Shown: positions 7,004 to 14,542, numbered from the stretch's first letter. The stretch is DNA of 26,530 nt from JBFMFE01 sp040752295 (GCA_040752295.1 JBFMFE010000064.1:1-26530), one strand, 5' to 3'. The notes: generated by a model not told the origin, from the letters alone. Numbers and translations are program-made.

Positions 7004-9166
7004 ATGTTTCCTGACGTCTCGATAAGGCTGGGGGGACTCGCTCTTCCCCTGCTGATGGTACTGGCGGCGGCGTGTGCGTGGAGCGTTTACAGGTATGCCG
7101 TTTTTCTCCGCGCGGTGGACTTTCCGCGGAGATGGTTGCCGCTGGTTCTGAGAGCCGCGGCGCTCGCGCTCGTCGTGGTCGCCGCCGCTCAGCCGAGGTT
7201 TTTTTACCCCGGCAGGATGCCCTCGCCGCGGGAGATCGCCGTCTTGATTGACGCGTCCCAGAGCATGTATATCGAGGAGGGGCGGGGTTCCGGGAGCCGG
7301 TTCCGGCGCGCCGTCGCCGCGGCTGAGATTCTGTATCGCCGCCGCGGGGACGCCCGCGTTCGTTTCTTCACGTTCGCGGGGTCGCCGCCCGTGGAGACCA
7401 CGCCGGCGAAGCTGCGCGGCGGTTTTCCCGGAGGCGCAGGCTCTGCCGTGCTCGACGCGCTCGACGCTTTCCGCGGAAGGCGCGGAGGAACGGTTACGGA
7501 AGTCGTGCTCCTTTCCGACGGCGCCGACACGGGAGTTCCGCCGGCGCACGCCGCGGGTCTTCCGGTTCCGCGCGTGTCCGTACCCGTCGTCGCCATAGGT
7601 TTCGGCGACCCGGGTCCCGCGGAGAACCTGACCGTTGACCGCCTGTACGCGGACGAGATCGTGGAGGCGGGCGCTTCGCTGCGCGTCGGGGGGAGCCTTT
7701 CCGCGTCGGGACTGAAGGAGGAGACCGACGCCGTGGTGGAGCTCCGCATGGACGGCGCGATGAGGGCGTCGCGGCGGATAAAGCTGGGGCGTGGGGACTC
7801 GGGCGCCCGGTTTTCGTTTACGGCGCCTCCCGGCGGCGTGGGCGTCCACGCGGTGAGCGTGAGCGCGAGGCTGGAGAGACGGGAGCGGGTGACGGAGGAC
7901 AACGCGCGCACGGCGTACGTCAATGTCGTCGGCGGCAGGCAGCGGGTGCTCTACGCTGACGCGCCGAGATGGGAATTCAAATTTCTCAAGCGGTTTCTCG
8001 AGGGGCGCGACGGGCTTGAAGCCGATTTCATCATTTTTTCCCCGAAGGGAAATCTGATGAATGGACCGGGCGCCGGGGCGATCGCGTCGCCGTCGGAACT
8101 GGCGCGGTACAGGGTCGTGGTGCTGGGTGCGGTCGGACGATACATGAGCGCGGCTGCCGACGCCGCGCTCGCCGGGTACGTTTCCAGCGGGGGCGCGCTC
8201 GTGATGCTCGGAGGGAGCGGTTCGGTGATCTCCCCGCGTTTCAGGAAGCTCGCGGCGCTGATGCCGGTCGCGCCGGCGCAGGGCGGCGTGGTCCGGGGCG
8301 CGTTCGGGATCAGGCTCACGAGCCTGGGCGCGCGGCACGCCGTGACCCGCCTGGGCGGCGGAACGCTCAACGAAAAGACATGGTCGGAACTGCCGTACCT
8401 GTACACGTACAACCCGGCGGCGCCGCTGAATTCCTCGAACGTGCTTGCAGCGCATCCCTGGAACCGGTGCGGCGGCTCGCCGTGTCCGATCATCGCCGAG
8501 GGGAGGGGCGGAAAAGGGACCGTCGTTGTGCTCGCCGCCGAGGGTTTCTGGCGGTGGGCGCTCCACACGGACCACGCGGAGCGCTACGAAACTTTCTGGC
8601 GGAACGTGATGACGCACGCGCTCGAGTCGGAGCGTGAACGGGACTGGTCGTTCACGGTGTCCCGGCGCAACGTCGTGATCGGCGAAAGGGTCTGCTTCAC
8701 GGCTCAGCCGGCTTCCACCGGGGGGCCGGGGGGGAGGGCCGCGGTCGTCGGCGTGAAACGTGTGGGTGGGAAGGGCGGTTTCGAGGTGGGGCTTTCGGTG
8801 AGCGGGCGCGGAGGCGCGTACGCCGGGTGTTTCCGCGCCGAAGCGCCGGGGGATTACTCCGCCGAATTGATCGTTGATAAAAAGGTCTCTGCGGAGCCGC
8901 AGCCTTTCAGCGTTGAGGTGGCGCCGAGGGAGTTCCTCAAGCCGTACAGGAACGACGCCCTCCTGAAGCACGTGGCGGACAGCGCGGGCGGCGCCGGTTA
9001 CGACGAGGGCAGAGCCGGCGAAGCATTCGACGCGCTCTTGGGTAAAAAGCGTTTCGTCGCGGTGAGAAAAGAGTGGACGCCCCTCCGCTCGCCCGCCTTT
9101 TACGTTCTCATCGTCGCGCTCCTGTGCGCCGAGTGGGGAATACGGCGGAGGGAGGGGCTGGTGTGA
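7004..9166 (+). CDS. VWA-domain membrane protein with amidotransferase-like domain
   Basis: This 720-residue inner-membrane protein has two N-terminal membrane segments (about 8-30 and 43-63). A von Willebrand A domain follows, with the metal-site motif DASQS at 83-87 and a later LLSDGADTG. A middle beta-rich section leads to an amidotransferase-like Rossmann region (RVLYADAPRWEFKFLKRFL, then GYVSSGGALVMLGG), which has no obvious catalytic Cys. A final membrane segment near 695-712 ends in a short basic tail. This architecture is known next to MoxR, DUF58 and DUF4159 genes in Planctomycetes and other lineages, where it is thought to act in assembly or maturation at the membrane. Here only the DUF4159 partner is present: its GTG overlaps this TGA, so the two are translationally coupled. 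Function is inferred from architecture. Confidence 0.85.
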   Translation: MFPDVSIRLGGLALPLLMVLAAACAWSVYRYAVFLRAVDFPRRWLPLVLRAAALALVVVAAAQPRFFYPGRMPSPREIAVLIDASQSMYIEEGRGSGSRFRRAVAAAEILYRRRGDARVRFFTFAGSPPVETTPAKLRGGFPGGAGSAVLDALDAFRGRRGGTVTEVVLLSDGADTGVPPAHAAGLPVPRVSVPVVAIGFGDPGPAENLTVDRLYADEIVEAGASLRVGGSLSASGLKEETDAVVELRMDGAMRASRRIKLGRGDSGARFSFTAPPGGVGVHAVSVSARLERRERVTEDNARTAYVNVVGGRQRVLYADAPRWEFKFLKRFLEGRDGLEADFIIFSPKGNLMNGPGAGAIASPSELARYRVVVLGAVGRYMSAAADAALAGYVSSGGALVMLGGSGSVISPRFRKLAALMPVAPAQGGVVRGAFGIRLTSLGARHAVTRLGGGTLNEKTWSELPYLYTYNPAAPLNSSNVLAAHPWNRCGGSPCPIIAEGRGGKGTVVVLAAEGFWRWALHTDHAERYETFWRNVMTHALESERERDWSFTVSRRNVVIGERVCFTAQPASTGGPGGRAAVVGVKRVGGKGGFEVGLSVSGRGGAYAGCFRAEAPGDYSAELIVDKKVSAEPQPFSVEVAPREFLKPYRNDALLKHVADSAGGAGYDEGRAGEAFDALLGKKRFVAVRKEWTPLRSPAFYVLIVALLCAEWGIRRREGLV

Positions 9167-9864
9167 AGCGGGCGGTTTCGGCGATGATTTCAGCCGCGGT
9201 TTTAGCGGCGGCGCTCGGCGGCGTACCGGCGCGCGCCGCATCAGGCTCCGGGGACGCCGGCGCGTCGCTCGACCTGTTCGCGGTCGCGCAGGTTCATTAT
9301 CACGGCGGTGGCGACTGGTATCAGGACCGCACCTCCATGCCGCGCCTCCAGAAGCGCTTCGAAGAACTGTTCGGCACACCCGCCCTTGCGACGAGAAAGG
9401 AGATCGAGCTGACGGATGACGACCTTTTCTCCTATCCGATGCTTTTCATGACGGGGCACGGTAACGTTGTGCTCTCGCCCGAAGAAACGCTCCGCCTTCG
9501 TGAGTATCTCGACGGCGGCGGCTTTCTGTGGGCGTCCGACGATTACGGAATGGACGAAGCCTTCCGGCGCGAGATGGAGAAAGTGTTTCCCGACCGCTCC
9601 CTGACGGAAATCCCTTTCGATCACGAGATTTTTCACATCTATTACGACTTTCCGCGGGGGCTTCCGAAGATACACGAGCACGCCGGCGGACCTCCCCGCG
9701 CCTACGGCATCTTCATCGGAGAGCGCCTCGCCGTGTTCTACGATTTCAACACCGATATCGGCGACGGACTCGAGGCGCCGTCAATTCACAAGGACCCGGA
9801 CGAAAAGCGCGAGGCAGCGCTCCGCATGGCGATAAACATCCTGCTTTACGCGATCACCAACTGA
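9163..9864 (+). CDS. DUF4159-domain exported protein
   Basis: This 233-residue protein starts with a signal peptide (VKRAVSAMISAAVLAAALG, cut near ARA-AS). The DUF4159 core follows: FAVAQVHYHGGGDWY, then MLFMTGHGNVVLSPEE, then YLDGGGFLWASDDYGMD, then an FDHEIFHIYYDF segment with several His and Asp residues. The fold is expected to be amidotransferase-like; no biochemical activity is established to my knowledge. I chose GTG at 9163 because it gives a clean signal peptide, overlaps the upstream stop (GTGA) and is preceded by GGAGGGAGGGG. An in-frame start at 9073 would lie inside the VWA gene and place an Arg-rich stretch before the signal peptide. It probably works with the VWA protein in the envelope. 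Confidence 0.88.
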   Translation: MKRAVSAMISAAVLAAALGGVPARAASGSGDAGASLDLFAVAQVHYHGGGDWYQDRTSMPRLQKRFEELFGTPALATRKEIELTDDDLFSYPMLFMTGHGNVVLSPEETLRLREYLDGGGFLWASDDYGMDEAFRREMEKVFPDRSLTEIPFDHEIFHIYYDFPRGLPKIHEHAGGPPRAYGIFIGERLAVFYDFNTDIGDGLEAPSIHKDPDEKREAALRMAINILLYAITN

Positions 9865-9897
9865 CCCGAAGCCCGCCCCGCCCTCCATCCGCGGGAG

Positions 9898-11226
9898 TCA
9901 ACAACGCGGCGCCGCCCGGCGCCGCTCCCGATCTGCGTCCTCCCTGTCCCTCTCCCTCCAGGTCTTCGCCGCCGCCCATACGAGCGGGAGTGTTTTCCAT
10001 CCGAGCCGGCGGACTGCGAAGGCGAAGTTGCCAGCCGTGACAACTTTCCGGAAGGTCTCCCTCGCTGAGCCGACGCCCGAAAACACGGCGAGTATCGTGC
10101 GGCGCAGGTTCTCGTCCCTCTCGGCGAGAGCTAAAAAAACCTCCACGAAATCGTTCTGGTGGCGGAAATTCGCGAAAGCCCTGCACACGAGCCGGGAGTA
10201 GCGCGTGCCGTGCACGTAGAGCCGTTCCCTCCAAGCGTCATCGTAAACGGTGAGATCGTCCGCCGACAGGCGGTCCTCTTTCAGCATCCCGGACAGGACT
10301 TCGGCGGCGATCTGACCCGACCTCTGCGCGTGGTAGATGCCTTCTCCCGTGAGCGGGTCGGCGGCGCCGGATGCGTCCCCAACGAGCACGAACCTTTCTC
10401 CGGAAACCCTGCCCGCCGGCGCCCCGGGTATGAGATGCCCGAACGTCGAAGCCGCCGCCGACCCGAACTTCGGCTCCCAGCCTTTCAGTTTGGCGGAGGC
10501 GACCGGGTGATTCGCGATGAAATCCGTCAGTTTGTTCCGCAGGCTGCCGCCGCCGGAAGGAGACCGCGTGGCAAGCCCCACGTTCACACCCGCCCGCCGC
10601 GGAAAAATCCAGGCATAGCCGTCCCGTACGATCCGCGCGTCGAAATAGGATTCGAGGCAGCCGCCTATCCTGTCGTCAACCTGCTCTTCGTCGAGGGCAG
10701 CCTCGATGCAGACGCAGACTATGGGCGGGGGCGGGCTTACCCCGAGTTGACCGAGGAGTCTTCCCGCCCGCGTGTACCCGAACGCCCCCACTATACACCG
10801 CGCGCCGAGAACGCCCTCGCCGCCGGGCGTCCTCACGTGAACCGTCGCCCCGGTCCGCCCGGTCTCAACGCTCCTCGCCTCGCAGCGGTACCTCACCTCA
10901 GCCCCGGCATCTTCCGCCAGACGGCATAGATAGCCGTCGTAGCGGTGCCGGTACGCCACCCATCCCACGCTCCCGCCGAGTTCGAGTCGAAGCTGGAGAC
11001 CCTTCGGGGAAACAAGGAGTGAACTGCTGACCGTCCTCTCCGCGACTTCCGGCGCCATCGGCGTGATCAGAGCCGTCCGGGGGGATATGCCGCCGGCGCA
11101 CGGTTTGTAACGATCCGGCTCGCCGCGTTCGATCAGAAGGACGTGGCGCCCGCGCCTTGCCAGTTCCCGCGCGCAGACCGCGCCGCCCGGACCGCCCCCG
11201 ATCACGATGACTTCATATTCTTCCAT
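9898..11226 (-). CDS. Geranylgeranyl reductase-family flavoprotein
   Basis: This 442-residue FAD enzyme belongs to the geranylgeranyl reductase family, which saturates double bonds of isoprenoid chains in chlorophyll, quinone or archaeal-type lipids. The dinucleotide site VIGGGPGGAVCAREL lies at about 8-22, KPCAGGISPR near 47-56, the family's Tyr-X-Trp-X-Phe-Pro motif as YAWIFPRRAGVNVG near 204, and GDASGAADPLTGEG near 283. The start at 11226 gives the standard MEEYEVIVIGGGPGG beginning; the frame is open further upstream only through the preceding gene. It lies 19 nt downstream of an iron-sulfur flavoprotein on the same strand, so the pair is likely one operon. Substrate is not determinable: menaquinone side chain, carotenoid or polar lipid are all possible. 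Confidence 0.9.
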   Translation of the reverse strand: MEEYEVIVIGGGPGGAVCARELARRGRHVLLIERGEPDRYKPCAGGISPRTALITPMAPEVAERTVSSSLLVSPKGLQLRLELGGSVGWVAYRHRYDGYLCRLAEDAGAEVRYRCEARSVETGRTGATVHVRTPGGEGVLGARCIVGAFGYTRAGRLLGQLGVSPPPPIVCVCIEAALDEEQVDDRIGGCLESYFDARIVRDGYAWIFPRRAGVNVGLATRSPSGGGSLRNKLTDFIANHPVASAKLKGWEPKFGSAAASTFGHLIPGAPAGRVSGERFVLVGDASGAADPLTGEGIYHAQRSGQIAAEVLSGMLKEDRLSADDLTVYDDAWRERLYVHGTRYSRLVCRAFANFRHQNDFVEVFLALAERDENLRRTILAVFSGVGSARETFRKVVTAGNFAFAVRRLGWKTLPLVWAAAKTWRERDREDADRERRRAAPRC

Positions 11227-11245
11227 CCCGCCGCGCCCGCCGCGG

Positions 11246-11935
11246 TCACGTCGCCGGCTTCGTCCGCAACCCACGGTTCTTTTCCCAGTACTCGCGCTCG
11301 TATTGCCATTCGTCTCCGCGGTACAGGATGAGCCGGCTGATTCTTTCCCTGAACCGCTCGATCGTCCTTTCGACCTCCGGGGTCGTCGTTCCCTTCTCCC
11401 ACCACTCCACGAGCCTTTCGCCCAGCCCGAGCGCACGGGACTTTATCGCCTCCGGGAAATCCTCCCCGCCGATTTCCCCCATCGTCGCCCAGACCGAACC
11501 GACCGGTCGTATACCCGTCGTCATCAGGAAATGATTCATGTAGCCGGCTACAGGCTCCTCGTCTCCGCCGCCGGAGGTCACCACCGACGCCCCGTACTTT
11601 CCCTCGAATGCCATGCAGTGGATGGCGCCGCAGCAACGGTCCATGAACGCCTTCATCTGGGCGCTGACGCTGAAAATGTAGTTCGGGCTTGCGAGGACGA
11701 CCCCGTCCGCCGCCGTTATCCTGGCTTTGATGCCCTCGAACCCGTCCTTCTGGGGGCAGAAACCCTTCCGGTGGCACGTGTCGCACGCCCTGCATGGAAG
11801 AACCGTTCCCCCGGGGAGTACCACGGTCTCGACGGCGGCGCCCTTCCGCCGCGCGCCTTCCAGCACGATCTCGAGGAGCCTGCCTGTGTTGCCTTTTTCC
11901 CCGCGGGGACTCGCGAGCAGCGATACGATTTTCAT
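11246..11935 (-). CDS. Iron-sulfur flavoprotein (NADPH-dependent FMN reductase family)
   Basis: This 229-residue protein has a flavodoxin-like fold. An N-terminal phosphate-binding loop ASPRGEKGNTGRLLE (8-22) and a later ASPNYIFSVSAQMKAF stretch mark the FMN site. Between them lies C48-x2-C51-x2-C54-x5-C60, which fits the compact cysteine motif (CX2CX2CX4-7C) that binds a 4Fe-4S cluster in the iron-sulfur flavoprotein (Isf) of methanogens and many anaerobes. Isf proteins pass electrons between ferredoxin and other acceptors and can reduce O2 or H2O2. The start ATG at 11935 has GGGAGGG about 9 nt upstream. Being first in an operon with the isoprenoid reductase suggests it supplies electrons to that enzyme; this is inference. 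Confidence 0.88.
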   Translation of the reverse strand: MKIVSLLASPRGEKGNTGRLLEIVLEGARRKGAAVETVVLPGGTVLPCRACDTCHRKGFCPQKDGFEGIKARITAADGVVLASPNYIFSVSAQMKAFMDRCCGAIHCMAFEGKYGASVVTSGGGDEEPVAGYMNHFLMTTGIRPVGSVWATMGEIGGEDFPEAIKSRALGLGERLVEWWEKGTTTPEVERTIERFRERISRLILYRGDEWQYEREYWEKNRGLRTKPAT

Positions 11936-11995
11936 CTTGGCGCCCTCCCGGCACGGATTTAGCGGCGGACGCGCCCCGTGCGCCGTTCCCCCTCC

Positions 11996-12011
11996 GCGGC
12001 TTTCGAGCCGC
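11996..12011. repeat. Stable hairpin GCGGCT-TTCG-AGCCGC
   Basis: A perfect 6-bp stem with a 4-nt loop in the gap upstream of the iron-sulfur flavoprotein gene. No U-run follows on either strand, so I do not call it an intrinsic terminator. The surrounding 11940-12058 holds no gene I recognise. Confidence 0.35.
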
Positions 12012-12058
12012 AGGCTCTCAACGAACTACGCGCGCCCGTTGAATGATTCGAACTAAGA

Positions 12059-12154
12059 TTACATCGGAGTCAAATTCTTGAAGATGGATTCCAGTTCCTC
12101 CGCAAAGTCGCGGAAATCATCGTGAAGCCTTTTCAGCGGTTCGAGGCTTTCCAT
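12059..12154 (-). CDS. Possible small ORF or gene remnant after the cupin gene
   Basis: A minus-strand frame ending in TAA at 12061-12059 reads like real protein: MESLEPLKRLHDDFRDF followed by AEELESIFKNLTPM, an amphipathic charged helix. From ATG 12154 it is 31 residues. The frame is open about 17 codons further upstream (LLGGAEYGSRIAG) but has no standard start there, and the ATG lacks a well-spaced ribosome site. It could be a true small protein or the 3' end of a decayed gene. I do not recognise a family. Confidence 0.25.
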   Translation of the reverse strand: MESLEPLKRLHDDFRDFAEELESIFKNLTPM

Positions 12155-12219
12155 GCTCCCGGCTATTCTGGAACCATATTCGGCGCCTCCCAGCAGTGCT
12201 GTTCTTCATTCCGTCCGCG

Positions 12220-12564
12220 TCAGGTCCGGTCGTAGTCGTCCTCCACGCGCACCACGTCTTCCAGTTCGGGCGACGAGAACTCGATGAAGCGGCAGTCCAC
12301 GACGGACTCCATGCGGTGCCTCCGCCCCGGCGCCACAACTCGGACCTCGCCGGGGAGCATCTCCGTTTCCACGAGCCTGCCTTCATCGTTTTCGAGGGTG
12401 AAGAGGGCTTTCCCCTCGAGGAGGTAAAGCGTCTCGTGTTTGTTCCGGTGGTACTGGAGGCTCAGCCGGCGCCCCTTCTTTATGTCGAGGAACTTGCCGG
12501 CGTACCTGCCGTTATCGCAGGCGATCCAGACCTCGCGTCCCCAGGGTTTCTCCACAGTCTTCAT
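12220..12564 (-). CDS. Single-domain cupin, mannose-6-phosphate isomerase type II-like
   Basis: This 114-residue protein is one cupin barrel. The opening VEKPWGREVWIA and the LSLQYHRNKHETLYLLEG segment (His39, His43, Glu44 as likely metal ligands) resemble the C-terminal cupin of bifunctional mannose-1-phosphate guanylyltransferase/isomerase proteins. A second motif, VVAPGRRHRMESV, supplies His83. The nucleotidyltransferase half of those enzymes is absent, so this is a stand-alone cupin of the type often found near sugar-nucleotide or polysaccharide genes; none is adjacent here. The ATG at 12564 has only a poor ribosome site. A good promoter lies at 12690-12718, implying a leader of about 120 nt. 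Sugar-phosphate isomerisation is plausible but not demonstrated by the sequence. Confidence 0.85.
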   Translation of the reverse strand: MKTVEKPWGREVWIACDNGRYAGKFLDIKKGRRLSLQYHRNKHETLYLLEGKALFTLENDEGRLVETEMLPGEVRVVAPGRRHRMESVVDCRFIEFSSPELEDVVRVEDDYDRT

Positions 12565-12689
12565 GGCGATGGCAGCCCGCCCCCCCGCGCGGCTCTTCCT
12601 CCCGCCCCGGCGGCGCGTCGCGAATGCGAATCATGAAAGTTCGTTCCACGCCGCGTCATTCAAGGCGCTGAACGGACCGGCTGTTCATA

Positions 12690-12718
12690 ATCATATTGCC
12701 CGCCGGGTGACGGGTCAA
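12690..12718 (-). promoter_or_regulatory. Sigma70 promoter for the cupin gene
   Basis: On the minus strand TTGACC (plus 12713-12718), a 17-nt spacer and TATGAT (plus 12690-12695) form a close match to consensus. The predicted start near 12683 leaves a leader of about 120 nt in which I see no RNA motif. Confidence 0.55.
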
Positions 12719-12754
12719 CGTGAACGGGGGAGGGCGGGAGCCGGCGGATAGTGA

Positions 12755-13576
12755 TTATTTAAAGCGAAGTGCGATGAGCGCGGCTGCGGCGACTGCCCAG
12801 CAGTAAGGCGTGAAAACGGCGAGCGTCGAGCGGCGGACGGCGGTGAAGACGACGTGGAGGGCGACCAGACCGGAGAGGAAGGCGGCGGCCGTTCCGGCGG
12901 CGATGGAGGCAAGGTGTGGAGCGAGGTCGGAGGAGCGGAGATCGCCGGTCTGAAGCGCGGCGGCGCCGAGGATTGCGGGGATGGAAAGCAGGAATGAGAA
13001 CCTCGCGGCGTCATCCCTTCTGGCGCCGACGAGGAGCGCCGCGGAGATGGTCGCGCCCGAGCGCGAGATGCCCGGCGCGATTGCCGCCGCCTGGGCGATG
13101 CCGACGGCGAATATCGCCCACACCGGGAGCAGCGCTGTTTGTTTTCCGTCGCGGCGGGCAAGCAGGGTCGCGAGAAGCAGTACTCCCGTGATGAACAGGT
13201 TGCAGCCCGCCGCCGCGGGGGACGTGAAAAGCGTTTCGATGAAGTCCTTGAGTGTGACGCCGACCGCCGCGGCGGGGATGGTGGCGAGGATGATGAAGAG
13301 GACGTACTTCCTGGCTTCCGCCGGGGACGCGAGCCAGTCCGCATCCGTTCCGGCGGTTTTCCCGAAGAACCGGGCGGCAATGAGCAGTATGTCGGCGCGG
13401 AAGTACCAGACGGTGGCGAGGAGCGTTCCCACGTGAAGCATCACGTCGAGGAGGAGCGCGTGCTCCCGGACGCCGAGGAAATGCTGGGCGAGAACGAGGT
13501 GTGCCGAACTGCTGACCGGGAGAAATTCCGTTACACCCTGAACGATGCCGAGGAAAAGCGAACCGGAGGAGGTCAT
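12755..13576 (-). CDS. uppP: Undecaprenyl-diphosphatase UppP/BacA
   Basis: This 273-residue multi-pass membrane protein dephosphorylates undecaprenyl diphosphate to recycle the lipid carrier for peptidoglycan and other surface polymers; the family also confers bacitracin resistance. Both signature motifs are present. The first is GIVQGVTEFLPVSSSAH at 10-26, with Gln13 and Glu17 of the QxxxE pattern and His26. The second is PGISRSGAT at 168-176, with Arg172. Length and hydrophobic pattern (about eight membrane segments) match the family. The ATG overlaps the TGA of the upstream HEAT-repeat gene by 4 nt, with GTTAAATGA at the junction, so translation is coupled. The promoter is likely the one at 14126-14153. 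Confidence 0.96.
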   Translation of the reverse strand: MTSSGSLFLGIVQGVTEFLPVSSSAHLVLAQHFLGVREHALLLDVMLHVGTLLATVWYFRADILLIAARFFGKTAGTDADWLASPAEARKYVLFIILATIPAAAVGVTLKDFIETLFTSPAAAGCNLFITGVLLLATLLARRDGKQTALLPVWAIFAVGIAQAAAIAPGISRSGATISAALLVGARRDDAARFSFLLSIPAILGAAALQTGDLRSSDLAPHLASIAAGTAAAFLSGLVALHVVFTAVRRSTLAVFTPYCWAVAAAALIALRFK

Positions 13577-14082
13577 TTAACGCATTTTCTGAGCGATTCG
13601 ACCGCTTTCTGGGCGGCTTCGCGCACCTGTTCGTCCTCGTCGAGGAGGAGGTGGCTGATGGGGTCGAGAGCGCGCGGGTCTTTCAGTGCCTCGAGCGATT
13701 TTATGGCGCCGGTCTTCACCCACCAGCTCTGGTGGTCGAGGTAGGTGACCAGTTCCATCACCTCGTCCTCCGAGAAGAGTTTTTCGACGCCCAGTTTTTT
13801 GAGCGCTCTCCGGGCGGCGCCCCGGACACGGGGGTGGAAATCGAGCGCGAGAGCCTTGAGGCTCTCCACGGCTTCCCCGTCCGGATTTTTTTCAAGCAGC
13901 GAGATCGCGCTGAGCCTGCCTTCCCAGTCGTAAGGACGAAGCTTTCTGAGAAACGAGTTTATCTCGCCCGTATCGGCTTTCCCAGAAAGCATCCTCACGG
14001 CGTACCTGCGGCGCTTCGTGTCGCTGCTTTTCAGGTCCCGTAAAAGGTCCGCTTTATTTTCCGGACTCAACTCGGAGGGCAT
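13573..14082 (-). CDS. HEAT-repeat protein coupled to uppP
   Basis: This 169-residue soluble protein is built of HEAT/PBS-lyase-type helical repeats, roughly 30 residues each. Repeat cores are visible as KRRRYAVRMLSG, WEGRLSAISLLEK, PRVRGAARRALKKL, WWVKTGAIKSLEAL and EQVREAAQKAVESL. Such proteins are scaffolds and carry no catalytic residues. There is no signal peptide, so it should be cytoplasmic. It begins at ATG 14082 with a modest GGAA site and overlaps uppP by 4 nt. The first-position link to a cell-wall lipid phosphatase hints at a partner or regulatory role at the membrane, but nothing in the sequence proves it. Charge is high and roughly balanced. Confidence 0.85.
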   Translation of the reverse strand: MPSELSPENKADLLRDLKSSDTKRRRYAVRMLSGKADTGEINSFLRKLRPYDWEGRLSAISLLEKNPDGEAVESLKALALDFHPRVRGAARRALKKLGVEKLFSEDEVMELVTYLDHQSWWVKTGAIKSLEALKDPRALDPISHLLLDEDEQVREAAQKAVESLRKCVK

Positions 14083-14120
14083 GACGGCGTTCCATGCGGC
14101 GGTCAGGGCGTTTCGCTTTT

Positions 14121-14140
14121 TTCCGATTATATCATCGGAA
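14121..14140. promoter_or_regulatory. Palindrome over the -10 box of the HEAT-uppP promoter
   Basis: TTCCGAT (14121-14127) and ATCGGAA (14134-14140) are perfect 7-bp arms around TATATC. On the minus strand the palindrome contains the TATAAT of the promoter, an ideal place for a repressor. No U-run follows it in the direction of the genes. Confidence 0.45.
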
Positions 14141-14153
14141 CCCCGAAAATCAA
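14126..14153 (-). promoter_or_regulatory. Sigma70 promoter for the HEAT-uppP operon
   Basis: On the minus strand TTGATT (plus 14148-14153), a 16-nt spacer and a perfect TATAAT (plus 14126-14131). The predicted start near 14119 gives a 37-nt leader before the ATG at 14082. Confidence 0.6.
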
Positions 14154-14178
14154 ATTCTGCGGAAATTCCGCCCGGAAG

Positions 14179-14442
14179 TCACCTGCCGGCTGCTTTTTTC
14201 TTTCTGATCTTTTTGAAAGTGAACCGGGGCGCGCCGCAGAACGGGCAGAATGCGGGAGCCTGCCCGGGAGCGAAGGTCCTGTTTTTGAGGCGCAGGTCGC
14301 ACAGGCGGCACTGGTAGCCTGCGGTTTCGCGCAGGTCGGCGCCGCACCTGCCGCAGTAGTCGTGCTCCTCGCCTTCGTGACGGCATGTCAACCTGCGAAG
14401 CATGAGGAGAAGGGGATTGTCGTCGGCGCGCGGGCCTTTCAT
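14179..14442 (-). CDS. Small zinc-ribbon protein
   Basis: This 87-residue basic protein carries seven cysteines in ribbon-like pairs: C20 with His22, C30/C33 (CGRCG), C45/C48 (CRLC) and C66/C69 (CPFCG). It ends in a Lys/Arg-rich tail (KKIRKKKAAGR). Two zinc sites are likely. Such small ribbons often bind nucleic acids or act as protein adaptors; I do not recognise a named family. The start could be GTG at 14448 or ATG at 14442. I prefer ATG because the strong promoter at 14453-14480 predicts transcription starting near 14446, which would exclude the GTG and leave an almost leaderless message. It is divergent from the M14 carboxypeptidase gene. Confidence 0.75.
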   Translation of the reverse strand: MKGPRADDNPLLLMLRRLTCRHEGEEHDYCGRCGADLRETAGYQCRLCDLRLKNRTFAPGQAPAFCPFCGAPRFTFKKIRKKKAAGR

Positions 14443-14452
14443 CGTCACACCG

Positions 14453-14480
14453 ATTATAAGTCATTCCGCCGCACGGTCAA
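14453..14480 (-). promoter_or_regulatory. Strong sigma70 promoter for the zinc-ribbon gene
   Basis: On the minus strand TTGACC (plus 14475-14480), a 16-nt spacer and a perfect TATAAT (plus 14453-14458). The predicted start falls around 14446, about 4 nt before the ATG at 14442. Confidence 0.6.
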
Positions 14481-14542
14481 CAAAAGGGGTTTGAGGGCGG
14501 CGGCTCGCGGAGCGGGACGGGGGGGCGCGCGTGACGGGACGT

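Noticed and set aside
6734..9379. Very long minus-strand open frame opposite the VWA and DUF4159 genes
   Set aside because: It is Arg/Pro-rich, without any domain, and lies entirely opposite genes with recognisable domains. It is a typical shadow frame of GC-rich DNA.
14111..14117. T-run beside the palindrome near 14121 as a terminator
   Set aside because: The T-run precedes the palindrome on plus and becomes an A-run after it on minus, so neither strand has hairpin followed by U-run.
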